From an uncultured Campylobacter sp. (GTDB taxonomy: Bacteria; Campylobacterota; Campylobacteria; Campylobacterales; Campylobacteraceae), in assembly GCF_944323605.1 (NCBI RefSeq), contig NZ_CALUTC010000010.1, forward strand, positions 1-56,434: a stretch of 56,434 nt of DNA. The letters run 5' to 3'. Positions 48,165-56,434 of the stretch are shown piece after piece. The notes below the pieces were generated by a model. That model had not been told where the DNA came from and searched no databases. It worked only from the letters and a program-made list of their open reading frames with translations. Within the stretch, counting starts at the first letter, position 1; every line of letters starts with the position of its first letter. A program made the translations under genes and the position numbers.

Positions 48165-49220
48165 ATGCCAGCAGATTTAAATGATTATTTTAAAAAGAAG
48201 TCTAATTCTAATAGCGATAACAAATCTAATTTTAATTTTAAAGCACCGAATATAAATTTCAAAGGCTTTGGAAAGGCGAGTGGTTTTATATATGGCATTA
48301 TTATATTAATACTTGCCTTGGTTTTGATAAGACCGTTTGCTATAGTAAATGAGGGAGAAATGGGCATAAAGGTAACTACAGGTAGCTATGACCCAGAGCC
48401 TTTAAAATCAGGCTTACACTTTTTTGTTCCTATTTTTCAAAAAATTCTCATAGTTGATACTAGACAAAGACAAATGACTTACACATCTTCAGATGGTGCT
48501 AGTTCTAGTTTTCAGACAAATTCAGGTATAGTTGATAAAGGTAGCATTTCTGTTCTTGATTCAAGAGGTTTGACCGTGCTTGTAAATATAACTGTAAAAT
48601 ATAGTCTAAATCCTACAGAAGTTCCAAGAACTATAGCTATGTGGAATTTAAACTGGGAAAATAAAATAATAGACCCAACTGTAAGAGATGTGGTGCAAAG
48701 TGTTATAGGTAAATATACAGCTGAGGAATTACCGGCAAATAGAAATGCTATAGCCTCTCAAATTAACGAAGGTATAACAAAAACTATCTCATCTTTGCAG
48801 AATAATCCTGTCCATTTGCAAGATGTGCATTTAAGAGAGATTATTTTGCCACCTAGCGTTAAAGAGCAAATAGAAAGAGTTCAAATAGCTAGACAAGAAG
48901 CAGAAAGAGCAACTCAAGAGGCTATAAGAAGGGCTACTTTAGCAGAGGGTGAAGCAAATGCAACAATAATTAGTGCAAAAGGTAAGGCTGATGCAGCTAG
49001 GATAGAAGCTGATGCACAAGCTTATGCTAACAAAGAGGTCGCAAATAGTCTTAATAATCCTTTGTTAAATTTAAGACAAATAGAGGTGCAGGGTAAATTT
49101 AATGAGGCTTTAAAGGCGAATACAGATGCGAAAATCTTTTTAACTCCTGGTGGAGCAGTGCCTAATATATGGGTTGATACAAAAGATAACAAGGTGCAAA
49201 GTTCTGTAAATCCACAATAA
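48165..49220 (+). CDS. SPFH-domain (prohibitin/HflK-like) membrane protein
   Basis: A 351-residue protein with a Ser/Asn/Lys-rich cytosolic start, one membrane helix (about 42-62), an SPFH domain (about 65-265) and an Ala/Glu-rich helical tail (RQEAERATQEAIRRATLAEG, about 245-305). Such proteins form membrane microdomain cages and modulate FtsH or other membrane proteins. C. jejuni Cj0268c is the positional equivalent. Co-transcription with ilvE is likely (9 bases apart). Confidence 0.87.
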   Translation: MPADLNDYFKKKSNSNSDNKSNFNFKAPNINFKGFGKASGFIYGIIILILALVLIRPFAIVNEGEMGIKVTTGSYDPEPLKSGLHFFVPIFQKILIVDTRQRQMTYTSSDGASSSFQTNSGIVDKGSISVLDSRGLTVLVNITVKYSLNPTEVPRTIAMWNLNWENKIIDPTVRDVVQSVIGKYTAEELPANRNAIASQINEGITKTISSLQNNPVHLQDVHLREIILPPSVKEQIERVQIARQEAERATQEAIRRATLAEGEANATIISAKGKADAARIEADAQAYANKEVANSLNNPLLNLRQIEVQGKFNEALKANTDAKIFLTPGGAVPNIWVDTKDNKVQSSVNPQ

Positions 49221-49236
49221 TATATGAGGAAAGTCT

Positions 49237-49767
49237 ATGCTTGAGTTAAAAGAAGGCATACTATTTTACATAAAACACCTTTACACTATAGACCTTGTAT
49301 TTATACTTTTGGTGCTTTTTGTGTTTGTATGTTTTCTACTCTTTGTCGTAATGCTTCACGAAAAGCCTATATGGGCATCTTTTGTGCTTTTTCTATCGCT
49401 CATAATATGCCCTGTTTTTGCTTATTTTGGCTATAAATTTATAGACGATAAGGTAAGGCATAGAATTCTAACAGTTATAGACAATAATTTTTATGATAGC
49501 TCTAATTTAGCTATAGATTTAAGCATAGAAAATAAGTCAAAATATGATTTTTCTTACTGTAAGATTATAGCCAAGCTTTATAAAACAGATGATTCAAATC
49601 TTAGCACCTTAGATAAATACAAACAAAAATACATACCTTTTAGACTTAAAAGTAAAATTTTAGAAAACAATCTTACAAAGAACGAGGTGCAAGAACACAG
49701 AATAAATTTTGAAAATGTTTCCACTGATGAAAATTTAACTATTAGACTTGATTCTAGGTGTTTTTAA
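49237..49767 (+). CDS. DUF2393 membrane protein
   Basis: A 176-residue protein with two membrane helices (about 20-42 and 47-68) and an exported C-terminal beta domain (DDKVRHRILTVIDNNFYD...). The DUF2393 family is confined mainly to Campylobacterota; the function is unknown. The next gene is a paralogue of the same layout, starting 1 base after the stop. Confidence 0.8.
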   Translation: MLELKEGILFYIKHLYTIDLVFILLVLFVFVCFLLFVVMLHEKPIWASFVLFLSLIICPVFAYFGYKFIDDKVRHRILTVIDNNFYDSSNLAIDLSIENKSKYDFSYCKIIAKLYKTDDSNLSTLDKYKQKYIPFRLKSKILENNLTKNEVQEHRINFENVSTDENLTIRLDSRCF

Positions 49768-50280
49768 ATGGCTTTTACTATTTTTCATATAATAGTTCTT
49801 ATAGCATCTATATTGGTATTTACTTCTCTTTGTGTTTTAGTTTTTTTAAAAATAAAAGATATAAAATCAGCTTTGACAGCCTATGCAACTAGTTTTATGG
49901 GGGTTGCTATCATTGCTTACTCCTTGTTTATAACCATAGATGGCTATATAGTTCAAGCAGAGGTTTCAAATGTAAATTTTTCAAGGAATTTGAGTTCTGA
50001 AACAGTTACAGTAAGAGGCAGAATAACAAATAAAACAAAATTTCCAATAAGAAAATGTTTTTTACAAGTTACCATAGTTAATAAAGTCGGTTCTTCAGGT
50101 GATATATTTGCAAATCAGCCCCAAATAAAAACCTCAAAAGGTGTTTCTAATAAAGCTTCTTATAATCTTTTAATAGCTAACTCATTAAATGGTAATAGCT
50201 ATGAAGATTTTTCTATACAAATTCCATTTCCACCGGGTTTTGGTAGAGCTGAATTTTACCATAATCTAAAATGCATTTAG
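49768..50280 (+). CDS. DUF2393 membrane protein, second copy
   Basis: A 170-residue protein with two helices (about 5-27 and 40-60) and an exported beta domain with RGRITNKTKFPIRKCFLQV. It shares layout but limited sequence with the previous gene. Both follow an SPFH protein, so a common membrane role is possible. Start ATG 49768 is immediately after the upstream TAA, showing coupling. Confidence 0.8.
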   Translation: MAFTIFHIIVLIASILVFTSLCVLVFLKIKDIKSALTAYATSFMGVAIIAYSLFITIDGYIVQAEVSNVNFSRNLSSETVTVRGRITNKTKFPIRKCFLQVTIVNKVGSSGDIFANQPQIKTSKGVSNKASYNLLIANSLNGNSYEDFSIQIPFPPGFGRAEFYHNLKCI

Positions 50281-50304
50281 AATTTATAAGCAAAGTTCTT
50301 TAAG

Positions 50305-50847
50305 ATGAGCTTGGTTGGCATAGATGAAGCCGGAAGAGGAGCTTTAGCTGGACCGCTTTGTGTTTGTGCTTGTGTATTAAATAAAGATTTGAAAGGTTTA
50401 AAAGATTCAAAACTTTTAAGCCCTAAAGCAAGACAAGAATTATTTGAGCTTATAAGCATAAATTCAAGCTATCTCATTTTATTTTGTTCAAATTCTATGA
50501 TAGATGAATTAGGTCTTAGCGTATGTTTTAAAAGAGCCTTAAGTGTCATAAAAAGGCATTTTGATTCTTGTGAATTTTTATTTGATGGAAATACAAATTT
50601 TGGTGTAAGCGGCATAAAAACTATGATAAAAGCAGATAATAAAATAAGCGAGGTAAGTGCAGCTTCTATCTTAGCTAAGGTGAGTAGAGATAAGTTTATG
50701 AGCAGTTTAAATGATAAATATGAATTTAAAAAACACAAGGGATATGCTAGTGCATTGCATATAGAGCTTATTAAAAGATATGGTTTTTCTAGTCTTCATA
50801 GAAAAAGTTTTGTTTTAAAATCTCTTGAGCCATCTTTGTTTAACTAA
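50305..50847 (+). CDS. rnhB: Ribonuclease HII
   Basis: Removes RNA from RNA-DNA hybrids and misincorporated ribonucleotides. The 180 residues have the catalytic GIDEAGRGALAGP (Asp-Glu pair at 6-7), the Asp in FLFDGN, and IKADNKISEVSAASILAKVSRD. The HKGYAS and HRKSF segments are typical. Short spacing to the DUF2393 gene (24 bases) suggests one transcript. It converges with murI, separated by 4 bases. Confidence 0.95.
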   Translation: MSLVGIDEAGRGALAGPLCVCACVLNKDLKGLKDSKLLSPKARQELFELISINSSYLILFCSNSMIDELGLSVCFKRALSVIKRHFDSCEFLFDGNTNFGVSGIKTMIKADNKISEVSAASILAKVSRDKFMSSLNDKYEFKKHKGYASALHIELIKRYGFSSLHRKSFVLKSLEPSLFN

Positions 50848-50851
50848 AAAC

Positions 50852-51595
50852 TTATTTAAGCCAAAGTTTTGCAGTTTCTTTTAAAGCTTTTACATCGCTA
50901 CTTGCGTAAAATTCTATTTTTGGCTTTTTGTTTAGTCTTTTTAGTTTAAATTTATCTTTTAATTCATAGCTTATAGCATCTCCTGAATGAATTAATTTTG
51001 TATTTTTGCCAAAATATTCTTTTAAAGCATCTGAAAGAAGTGGAAAATGCGTGCAACCAAGTATTATAGCTTCTGGTTGTTTTGATATGTCTTTAAAATA
51101 ATACTCAAACAAGCTTTGCACTATTTTACCATTAAAAATTCCCTCCTCAACTACAGGCACAAAAAGTCCAGTAGCTAAAGATTTTACATTTACAAAGCCT
51201 TCCTTTTTTAATCTATTTTCATATTGCTTTGAATTTATGGTTGCTTTCGTAGCTAACACTAAAATTTCATCGTTTAAATTACATAGGGCATTTTTTGTAG
51301 CATTTACTCCAGCGTCTATTACTCCTAAAACTGGAAAATCAGCTTTTTTTCTAAGCTCTTTTAAAGCATAAGCACTGACAGTGTTGCAGGCTATTATTAG
51401 CATATCAAGTTTAAATTGTTTAAAAAAATCCAATGCTTCAAGTGAAAATTTTATTATGGTTTCTTTGTCTTTTACTCCATACGGCACTCTTGCTGTGTCC
51501 CCATAATAAAAAATATTCTCAAACAAATTCTCATTTAAAATAGATTTTAAAACGCTTAGCCCACCAGCTCCGCTATCAAAAATTCCTACATTCAT
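50852..51595 (-). CDS. murI: Glutamate racemase
   Basis: Makes D-glutamate for peptidoglycan. The 247 residues have FDSGAGGLSVLKS at the start, the catalytic Cys in ACNTVSAYAL and in GCTHFPLLSDAL, and ASSDVKAL at the end. Its start overlaps the stop of the NlpC/P60 gene by 4 bases, indicating coupling. The order murI-nlpC-nhaA-nhaA equals C. jejuni Cj1652c-Cj1655c. Confidence 0.96.
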   Translation of the reverse strand: MNVGIFDSGAGGLSVLKSILNENLFENIFYYGDTARVPYGVKDKETIIKFSLEALDFFKQFKLDMLIIACNTVSAYALKELRKKADFPVLGVIDAGVNATKNALCNLNDEILVLATKATINSKQYENRLKKEGFVNVKSLATGLFVPVVEEGIFNGKIVQSLFEYYFKDISKQPEAIILGCTHFPLLSDALKEYFGKNTKLIHSGDAISYELKDKFKLKRLNKKPKIEFYASSDVKALKETAKLWLK

Positions 51596-52062
51596 CTTAA
51601 ATACCTTCTAGCACCTATATATTTTGTAGTCCAATATTTTGTGTTAAGTTGCATTTCTTTTACTCCACCTCTTGTTGAAAGATGTATGAATTTACCATTG
51701 CTTGTATAAATTCCAACATGAAGTCCATTTGGACCTCTACCTGTTCTAAAAAAAAGCAGATCACCAGCTCTTAAACTAGATCTTGAAACAGACCTACCAC
51801 TACTCATTTGAGCTCTTGTAGTGCGAGGTAATTTTACACCAAAACTAGAAAAAACAGTTTGCGTAAAACCAGAACAGTCCGAGCCATTTACCTTTGTCCC
51901 ACCTAATACATAAGGAGTTCTACTCCACTGTCTTTTTACAGAATTTAATTTTGAAACTATGCTGTAATTGCTGTATGATTTATATGAGGACCTGTAAGAA
52001 GAGCTAGTTGAACAAGCGGTAAAAAGCATAGAAAAAACTAATACAACAAATAAAAATTTCAT
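51592..52062 (-). CDS. NlpC/P60 lipoprotein hydrolase
   Basis: A 156-residue lipoprotein: the leader ends in the lipobox FTAC (Cys17), followed by a Ser/Tyr-rich linker and an NlpC/P60 domain with the catalytic Cys in SDCSGFTQ, His in [16 protein letters not shown] and the RTTRAQM segment. It is predicted to cut peptide cross-links in the cell wall, probably from the outer membrane. It is coupled both to murI and to the nhaA gene upstream (4-base overlaps). Confidence 0.9.
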   Translation of the reverse strand: MKFLFVVLVFSMLFTACSTSSSYRSSYKSYSNYSIVSKLNSVKRQWSRTPYVLGGTKVNGSDCSGFTQTVFSSFGVKLPRTTRAQMSSGRSVSRSSLRAGDLLFFRTGRGPNGLHVGIYTSNGKFIHLSTRGGVKEMQLNTKYWTTKYIGARRYLR

Positions 52063-53213
52063 TTATTAGCAAAAAACCTTAAAAACAAAAATCCAAATAT
52101 ACCAGAACAAAAAGAGGCAAAAAGTATAGCCATATTATCAGCGTATTTAAATATGTCGCTTACTTCATAAGCTAAACCGTCTATAAAAAGGCTCATTGTA
52201 AAGCCTATGCCAGTTAGTATGCAAATTCCGTATAATTGTTTAAAATTAGAATCCTGTGGTAATTTAGCCATTTTTAATTTTATACATATGTAGGAAAACA
52301 AAAACACTCCAAGCTGTTTTCCTATAAAAAGCCCAAGAAATATCCCAACGCTAACCCCAGAAAATATATCTTTAATCGACAAATTACCAAAATTTACTCC
52401 AGCATTTGCAAAGGCAAATATAGGCAAGATAACTAAATTTATCCACATCTTAAGACCCTCATGGATCTCATCTAAAAAATTCTGTCTATCCCTTGTATGT
52501 AGAGGTATGAAAAAGGCAGTTATAAGACCTGCTAAGGTAGCATGAACCCCACTTTGCAAAACAGCTAGCCACAAAAAAGCAGAGCAAATGAAATAAAAAG
52601 ACTTTCTACTTACATTTAATAAATTTAAAGTAAGTAAAATGCATATTATAAAAAAAGATATTACTAAGGCTATCACAGATAGCTTACTAGTGTAAAAAAT
52701 AGCTATTATAAGAATGGCACCAACATCATCAAATATAGCAAGACTTAGTAAAAAAATTTTTAGTGAGCTTGGTATTCTTTTTCCTAGTAAAAGCAAGATA
52801 GCTAGAGCAAATGCTGTATCAGTAGCAGTAGGTATAGCCCAGCCACGCATAACATATTCATTATTAAAATTTATAGCAGTAAATATCAAGGCAGGAACTA
52901 CTATGCCTCCTATTGCTGCAAAAAGTGGCAATATGATATTTTTGGGATTTTTAAATTCTCCTTCACAAAATTCTTTTTTTAATTCAAGACCTATGGCAAA
53001 GAAAAATATAGCTATCAACCCATCATTTATCCATAGTAGTAATGGTTTTGAAAAAACAAAATCGCTTATATGAAAACCAAGCGGCAAAGATATAAAATCT
53101 TTGTAGGCTGTGCTATTTGAGTTATTTGCTATGACTAATGCTATAATCATAGCTATGATAAGCAAAATTCCACCAAAAGCCTCATCTTTTATTATACTTA
53201 AAATTTTATTCAA
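52059..53213 (-). CDS. nhaA: Na+/H+ antiporter NhaA, copy 2
   Basis: A 384-residue inner-membrane antiporter exporting sodium in exchange for protons. About 12 helices are present. The Asp-Asp ion site is in [19 protein letters not shown], with the Asp-rich [15 protein letters not shown] segment and a charged first loop. It is a tandem paralogue of the next gene on its right (53210-54421), with which it overlaps by 4 bases. Two copies are usual in Campylobacter. Confidence 0.95.
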   Translation of the reverse strand: MNKILSIIKDEAFGGILLIIAMIIALVIANNSNSTAYKDFISLPLGFHISDFVFSKPLLLWINDGLIAIFFFAIGLELKKEFCEGEFKNPKNIILPLFAAIGGIVVPALIFTAINFNNEYVMRGWAIPTATDTAFALAILLLLGKRIPSSLKIFLLSLAIFDDVGAILIIAIFYTSKLSVIALVISFFIICILLTLNLLNVSRKSFYFICSAFLWLAVLQSGVHATLAGLITAFFIPLHTRDRQNFLDEIHEGLKMWINLVILPIFAFANAGVNFGNLSIKDIFSGVSVGIFLGLFIGKQLGVFLFSYICIKLKMAKLPQDSNFKQLYGICILTGIGFTMSLFIDGLAYEVSDIFKYADNMAILFASFCSGIFGFLFLRFFANK

Positions 53214-54421
53214 GCATTTGCCTTGTTTATTAATCTTAGATATAAATAAGCGACTATAGCACTCACAAAACTAGCAAGTAAAATAGCTAGTTTATCAGCT
53301 TGAGCAAATGCATTCAAGTCATCTACATAAGCTAAACCGTCTATAAACAAACTCATAGTAAAACCTATACCAGTTAGTATGCAAATTCCATAAAATTGCT
53401 TGTAGTTTGCATCTTGCGGAAAGGTAGCTAGTTTTAACTTTATGCTTATGTAGGAAAACAAAAACACTCCAAGCTGTTTTCCTATAAAAAGCCCTAAAAA
53501 TATGCCAAGACTAACAGGAGAAAGTAAGCAATTAATATCTAGTGCTCTTAAATCCACTCCAGCATTCGCAAAAGCAAATACAGGCAAGATAAAATAAACA
53601 ACCCAAGGATTTAAATTATCATAAATTTTTTTTGAAAAAGAATCGCCATTTTTCTTATCAATAGGTATAAATATAGCGGCTATAACCCCAGAAAGAGTAG
53701 CATGAACCCCACTTTCGAGCATAGCTACCCATAATATAGCTCCTATTATGCAGTAAAAGCCTAAATTTGAAATATGTAAATAATTTAGCAAGAAAAACAA
53801 GGCTATACAAAGCAAGCAAATAAATATAGCAAAAACTGAAAGTTCGCCCGTATAAAAAAGTGCTATTATGATTATGGCACCTAAATCATCAAATATAGCA
53901 AGACTTAGTAAAAAAAGTTTTAAGCTAGTTGGGATTCCTTTTAAAAGCATTAAAATTCCAACCGCAAAAGCTATATCAGTAGCAGTAGGTATAGCCCAGC
54001 CACGCATAGCAAAATCATTTGAATGATTTATAAGAGCAAATATTAAAGCAGGAGTTAGCATACCGCCAATAGCTCCAAATATAGGTAGAGATACGGATTT
54101 TATATCTCTTAATTGCCCTCTCATAACTTCATATTTTAATTCAAGCCCTATACAAAAGAAGAAAATGGCTATAAGCCCATCGTTTATCCAATGGACAAGG
54201 CTTTTAGAAATTTCTTTGGATACACCCTCTCCATTTACTGATATTCCAAGCTCTAAATGCAAAAAATTCTCGTAAATTACGCTAAGAGCACTATTTTGAC
54301 ATATTAACGCTAAGATTGTAAAAAATATTAGCAAAAAACCCGGAAAAGATTCGTTTTTTATAAATTCTTTTATGCCTTGCATTTGAATTTTCCAAAATGT
54401 TGATTTGCTAATATTATACAA
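53210..54421 (-). CDS. nhaA: Na+/H+ antiporter NhaA, copy 1
   Basis: A 403-residue antiporter with the same ion-site residues ([27 protein letters not shown]) and about 12 helices. The start at 54421 gives an N-terminal cytosolic stretch of about 25 residues. The many identical segments (for example [14 protein letters not shown]) show an old tandem duplication, kept at about half identity elsewhere. It heads the nhaA-nhaA-nlpC-murI run. Confidence 0.95.
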   Translation of the reverse strand: MYNISKSTFWKIQMQGIKEFIKNESFPGFLLIFFTILALICQNSALSVIYENFLHLELGISVNGEGVSKEISKSLVHWINDGLIAIFFFCIGLELKYEVMRGQLRDIKSVSLPIFGAIGGMLTPALIFALINHSNDFAMRGWAIPTATDIAFAVGILMLLKGIPTSLKLFLLSLAIFDDLGAIIIIALFYTGELSVFAIFICLLCIALFFLLNYLHISNLGFYCIIGAILWVAMLESGVHATLSGVIAAIFIPIDKKNGDSFSKKIYDNLNPWVVYFILPVFAFANAGVDLRALDINCLLSPVSLGIFLGLFIGKQLGVFLFSYISIKLKLATFPQDANYKQFYGICILTGIGFTMSLFIDGLAYVDDLNAFAQADKLAILLASFVSAIVAYLYLRLINKANA

Positions 54422-54446
54422 AGAATAAGATTAAAAAGAGGTTATA

Positions 54447-54473
54447 AACAAAAAAGGTGTCAAAGACACCTTT
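54447..54473 (-). terminator. Terminator of the small motility gene
   Basis: AAAGGTGTC (54453-54461) pairs with GACACCTTT (54465-54473) around three bases; on the minus strand the stem is followed by Ts. It starts inside the stop codon of the 59-residue gene and isolates it from nhaA. Confidence 0.75.
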
Positions 54474-54651
54474 AGGCGTATATATCAAGACCCGAAGAGC
54501 TTGATGTGCCAGAAACCTCACCAGAACTAAGTGCAGAAACAGACTCTATGAGTTGGGCTACTGCTTCCTCATTGCTTTGTATAGCTTGCTTTAGAGTGTT
54601 TGTGCTGATGAGGGACATTAAAGACGCATTTGACATACTTGCATCGATCAT
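54472..54651 (-). CDS. YjfB-like putative motility protein
   Basis: A 59-residue protein. The sequence starts MIDASMSNASLMSLIS and contains NTLKQAIQSNEEAVAQLIES; its Ser-rich tail ends GLDIYA. This fits the small YjfB-type putative motility proteins found next to flagellar regulons. No signal peptide. The start ATG 54651 has AAGGAG upstream (minus strand). A sigma28 promoter precedes it and a terminator follows, so it is a self-standing late-flagellar gene. C. jejuni has a small hypothetical gene (Cj1656c) at this position. Confidence 0.78.
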   Translation of the reverse strand: MIDASMSNASLMSLISTNTLKQAIQSNEEAVAQLIESVSALSSGEVSGTSSSSGLDIYA

Positions 54652-54684
54652 AGATAACTCCTTTTATGTCTAATGTCAATAACA

Positions 54685-54711
54685 ATATCGGCATAATGTA
54701 AAAAAAATTAA
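54685..54711 (-). promoter_or_regulatory. sigma28 (FliA) promoter
   Basis: On the minus strand: TTAATTTT (54711-54704), 11 bases, then GCCGATAT (54692-54685). It lies 33 bases before the ATG at 54651, the same distance as in the 19482 promoter. Confidence 0.7.
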
Positions 54712-54757
54712 TTATAACAAGATTATATTATTTAAATTTTTTATGTATTTTTTAAGC

Positions 54758-54763
54758 TATAAT
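54758..54763 (+). promoter_or_regulatory. -10 box of MFS gene
   Basis: TATAAT after TTTTTTAAGC, 25 bases before the ATG at 54788. Confidence 0.5.
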
Positions 54764-54787
54764 TAATTTTTTTTTAAAGAGGTTCAA

Positions 54788-55978
54788 ATGAAAACATATA
54801 AAAAAACTATTTTTGCTTTGGCTTTAAGTGCTTTTTGCTTAGGGGTTACTGAATTTGTAATGGCTGGAGTTTTAGTAGATGTAGAAAGTTATTTTGAAAT
54901 AGATGCAAAGACAGCTGGTTGGCTAACAACACTTTATGCTATAGGTGTTTTTATAGGTGCGCCACTTGTAAGCATACCTCTTAGTAAATATGATAGAAGG
55001 ACCCAGCTTTTAATAAATTTAAGCATATTTGCCCTTGCAAATTTCATAATTTTTTTAAGCACAAATTTTTATCTTACAGCTTTTGCACGTTTTGTGGCAG
55101 GCACTCAACACGGGGTATTTTTTGTGATAGCTACCTTAGCAGTTACTGCTGTAGTGCCTTCAAATATTCGTTCTAGAGCCTTAGCTGTTATGGTTACAGG
55201 GCTTACTGTGGCTTTGGTTACTGGCGTTCCATTAGGGACATTCATAGGACATTTTTTTGGTTTTAAATTTATATTTTTGCTTATATTTGTTATAACTGTT
55301 TTTGCTTTGTTTGGCATATTTCATTTAATGCCAAAAAATATAAGTTCAAAAAAAATGAGTTTTAAAAATTTAATACCGGCTTTTTCTCATAAAAACCTTA
55401 TAAAAACCTATACCATAACAATCTGCACTTGTGGAGCTCAATTTGTGCTTTACACATACATACAAAAACTTTTAGTCGATATAAGTGGTTTTAAAACAGC
55501 AAATACCGCATATATACTTTTAATATATGGCTTTTGTGCCATACTTGGAAATTTATATGGAGGAAGGTTAGCTGATAAAATAGGCTCTATAGCTAGTTTA
55601 AGGATAATACTTGTCTTGCAAGTAGCAGCATTTTTACTGGTAACTGTATCTATGCATTATAAAATTTTGATTTTGATAAATATAGCTATTATAGGCTTTT
55701 TAGCTTTTTCTACTATACCTGCTCTTAAAATGATAGCCTTACATAAAGCAAAAAGACACACAAATTCTTACGTAGATAGCACTGTAAGCGTAAATGAAGC
55801 GGCTTTTAATGTCGGCATAGCTCTTGCCTCTTGGCTAGGTGGCTTGGTCTTGGTGGGTTTAGGAATAGAATTTAACGCAGTTTTTGCGGCATTATTTGTA
55901 TTGCCAGCATTGTTGTTTTCAATACTTTTCGCTAAAGATAAGGTGGATTACAAAAAATTGAAAAAAAGAAGTAAATAA
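54788..55978 (+). CDS. MFS transporter, AraJ/YdhP type
   Basis: A 396-residue inner-membrane protein with 12 predicted helices. The first helix has ALSAFCLGVTEFVMAGVL, followed by the GWLTTLYAIGVFIGAPL and GTQHGVFFVIATLAV segments typical of sugar-efflux/drug MFS (DHA1) members. The middle loop is Lys-rich. It probably exports a drug or a small metabolite; no substrate is evident. It stands alone between a promoter and a terminator. Confidence 0.9.
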   Translation: MKTYKKTIFALALSAFCLGVTEFVMAGVLVDVESYFEIDAKTAGWLTTLYAIGVFIGAPLVSIPLSKYDRRTQLLINLSIFALANFIIFLSTNFYLTAFARFVAGTQHGVFFVIATLAVTAVVPSNIRSRALAVMVTGLTVALVTGVPLGTFIGHFFGFKFIFLLIFVITVFALFGIFHLMPKNISSKKMSFKNLIPAFSHKNLIKTYTITICTCGAQFVLYTYIQKLLVDISGFKTANTAYILLIYGFCAILGNLYGGRLADKIGSIASLRIILVLQVAAFLLVTVSMHYKILILINIAIIGFLAFSTIPALKMIALHKAKRHTNSYVDSTVSVNEAAFNVGIALASWLGGLVLVGLGIEFNAVFAALFVLPALLFSILFAKDKVDYKKLKKRSK

Positions 55979-55985
55979 ATTTAGG

Positions 55986-56022
55986 CTTGTTTTGCGGTTG
56001 ATATTAGCAAAACAAGTTTTTT
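55986..56022 (+). terminator. Terminator of the MFS gene
   Basis: CTTGTTTTGC (55986-55995) pairs perfectly with GCAAAACAAG (56007-56016), followed by TTTTTT. Confidence 0.75.
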
Positions 56023-56030
56023 GATATAGC

Positions 56031-56270
56031 TTATTTTACTGTAATATCATTTTTTATACCATCAAATATCTTTGAACCTATACCTTTTACTTTTTTTATG
56101 TCTTCTATAGAAGTGAAATTTTGATCTTTTCTGTATTCGACTATAGCTTTAGCCTTAGCATCACCTATACCTTTCAAGCTTTTAAGCTCATCGACTGTAG
56201 CTGTATTTATATTAACAGCACCAAATAAAAAACTAGCAAACATTAAAAATGTCAAGATTATCTTTTTCAT
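56031..56270 (-). CDS. comEA: ComEA-like helix-hairpin-helix DNA-binding protein
   Basis: A 79-residue exported protein. Residues 1-18 are a signal peptide; the rest is a double helix-hairpin-helix with the family sequence INTATVDELKSLKGIG (about 21-36) and IEDIKKVKGIGSKIFD. It binds double-stranded DNA non-specifically in the periplasm and supports uptake in natural transformation; the C. jejuni counterpart (Cj0011c) is a known DNA-binding uptake factor. In C. jejuni it is near rnhB, which is about 5 kb away here. Confidence 0.88.
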   Translation of the reverse strand: MKKIILTFLMFASFLFGAVNINTATVDELKSLKGIGDAKAKAIVEYRKDQNFTSIEDIKKVKGIGSKIFDGIKNDITVK

Positions 56271-56293
56271 TTAGAAAAACCTTTGTATTGAAA

Positions 56294-56389
56294 TTAAAAT
56301 AAAGGTAATTTTCTCTTATTTTTACTTAAAATAATATTTATTTTAATAATTTTTTTAATACCTTTCCTTAAAAAACCACAAACCCTCAT
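56294..56389 (-). CDS. Possible 31-residue small ORF
   Basis: On the minus strand an ATG (56389) follows AAAGGAG at a good distance and opens a 31-codon frame beginning MRVCGFLRKG and ending in a Lys-rich, Ile-rich tail. The product would be very basic with one hydrophobic stretch, a composition seen in small membrane-active peptides. Only the ribosome-binding site and frame support it; the region is very AT-rich, so chance is possible. Confidence 0.3.
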   Translation of the reverse strand: MRVCGFLRKGIKKIIKINIILSKNKRKLPLF

Positions 56390-56434
56390 TTTAAACTCCT
56401 TTTAAGCTTATTATTATATAATTTCATTTCCTTT

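Overview
The window is a compact, AT-rich, gene-dense chromosomal segment from a Campylobacter (Campylobacterota). Several things point there: the tmRNA tag ANNTKFAPAYAKAA, which as I recall differs by one residue from the C. jejuni tag; TAGAAT/TATAAT -10 boxes in T-rich DNA without clear -35 boxes; flagellar sigma54 and sigma28 promoters; the futalosine-pathway gene mqnD; CgpA- and Cj0152-like periplasmic proteins carrying bacterial N-glycosylation sequons; and blocks whose gene order I recognise from memory of C. jejuni (rpmE to trxB, topA to pyrF with inserted genes, recA-eno-cgpA, fliQ-murB, murI to the nhaA pair). No species is claimed. I see no tRNA, rRNA, IS element, prophage or CRISPR array; the only RNA genes found are tmRNA and SRP RNA.

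Layout. 1-3.2 kb: a sigma54-driven orphan gene, yigZ, and the katA/ankyrin heme-catalase pair with a PerR-like box. 3.3-11.7 kb (minus strand): lon, bamD, a kinase-like/phosphatase fusion, pgi, galU, an EamA transporter and ruvB. 11.8-14.7 kb: an HPt-like gene abutting tmRNA; a DNA methyltransferase whose last codons are the antisense of the tmRNA 3' end; msrQ and msrP. 14.8-22.7 kb: topA, an EamA transporter, kdsA, ribH and nusB, then a sigma28-driven three-gene insert (a small exported protein plus two tandem EF-hand paralogues), then pyrF. 22.9-27.5 kb: the ilv operon (leader peptide, ilvI, ilvH, ilvC), whose terminator is fused to a sigma54 promoter and to the ribosome-binding site of another orphan gene. 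27.5-31.7 kb: an unknown gene, a DUF305 protein, gltD, rpmI-rplT and dps. 31.8-39.9 kb: rpmE, rsmI, an rRNA methylase, a RodZ-like protein, a periplasmic protein, an aminotransferase, hom, yraN, trxA, trxB and a small exported protein. 40-43.9 kb: SRP RNA (minus), a Na/Pi symporter, murB, fliQ and mqnD. 44-50.9 kb: recA, eno, a DivIC-like gene that appears to start at ATA, cgpA, ilvE, an SPFH protein, two DUF2393 genes and rnhB. 50.9-56.4 kb: murI, an NlpC/P60 lipoprotein, two nhaA genes, a sigma28-driven YjfB-like motility peptide, an MFS transporter, a comEA-like gene and a possible 31-residue ORF.

Most genes are core metabolism and housekeeping. The new-looking material is a dispersed set of flagellar-regulon genes of unknown function: 221-598 and 26337-27479 (sigma54), and 19542-22058 and 54472-54651 (sigma28). 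Two of these proteins have textbook EF-hand loops and no signal peptide. They are the best candidates for an undescribed system, perhaps flagellum-co-expressed calcium-binding proteins.
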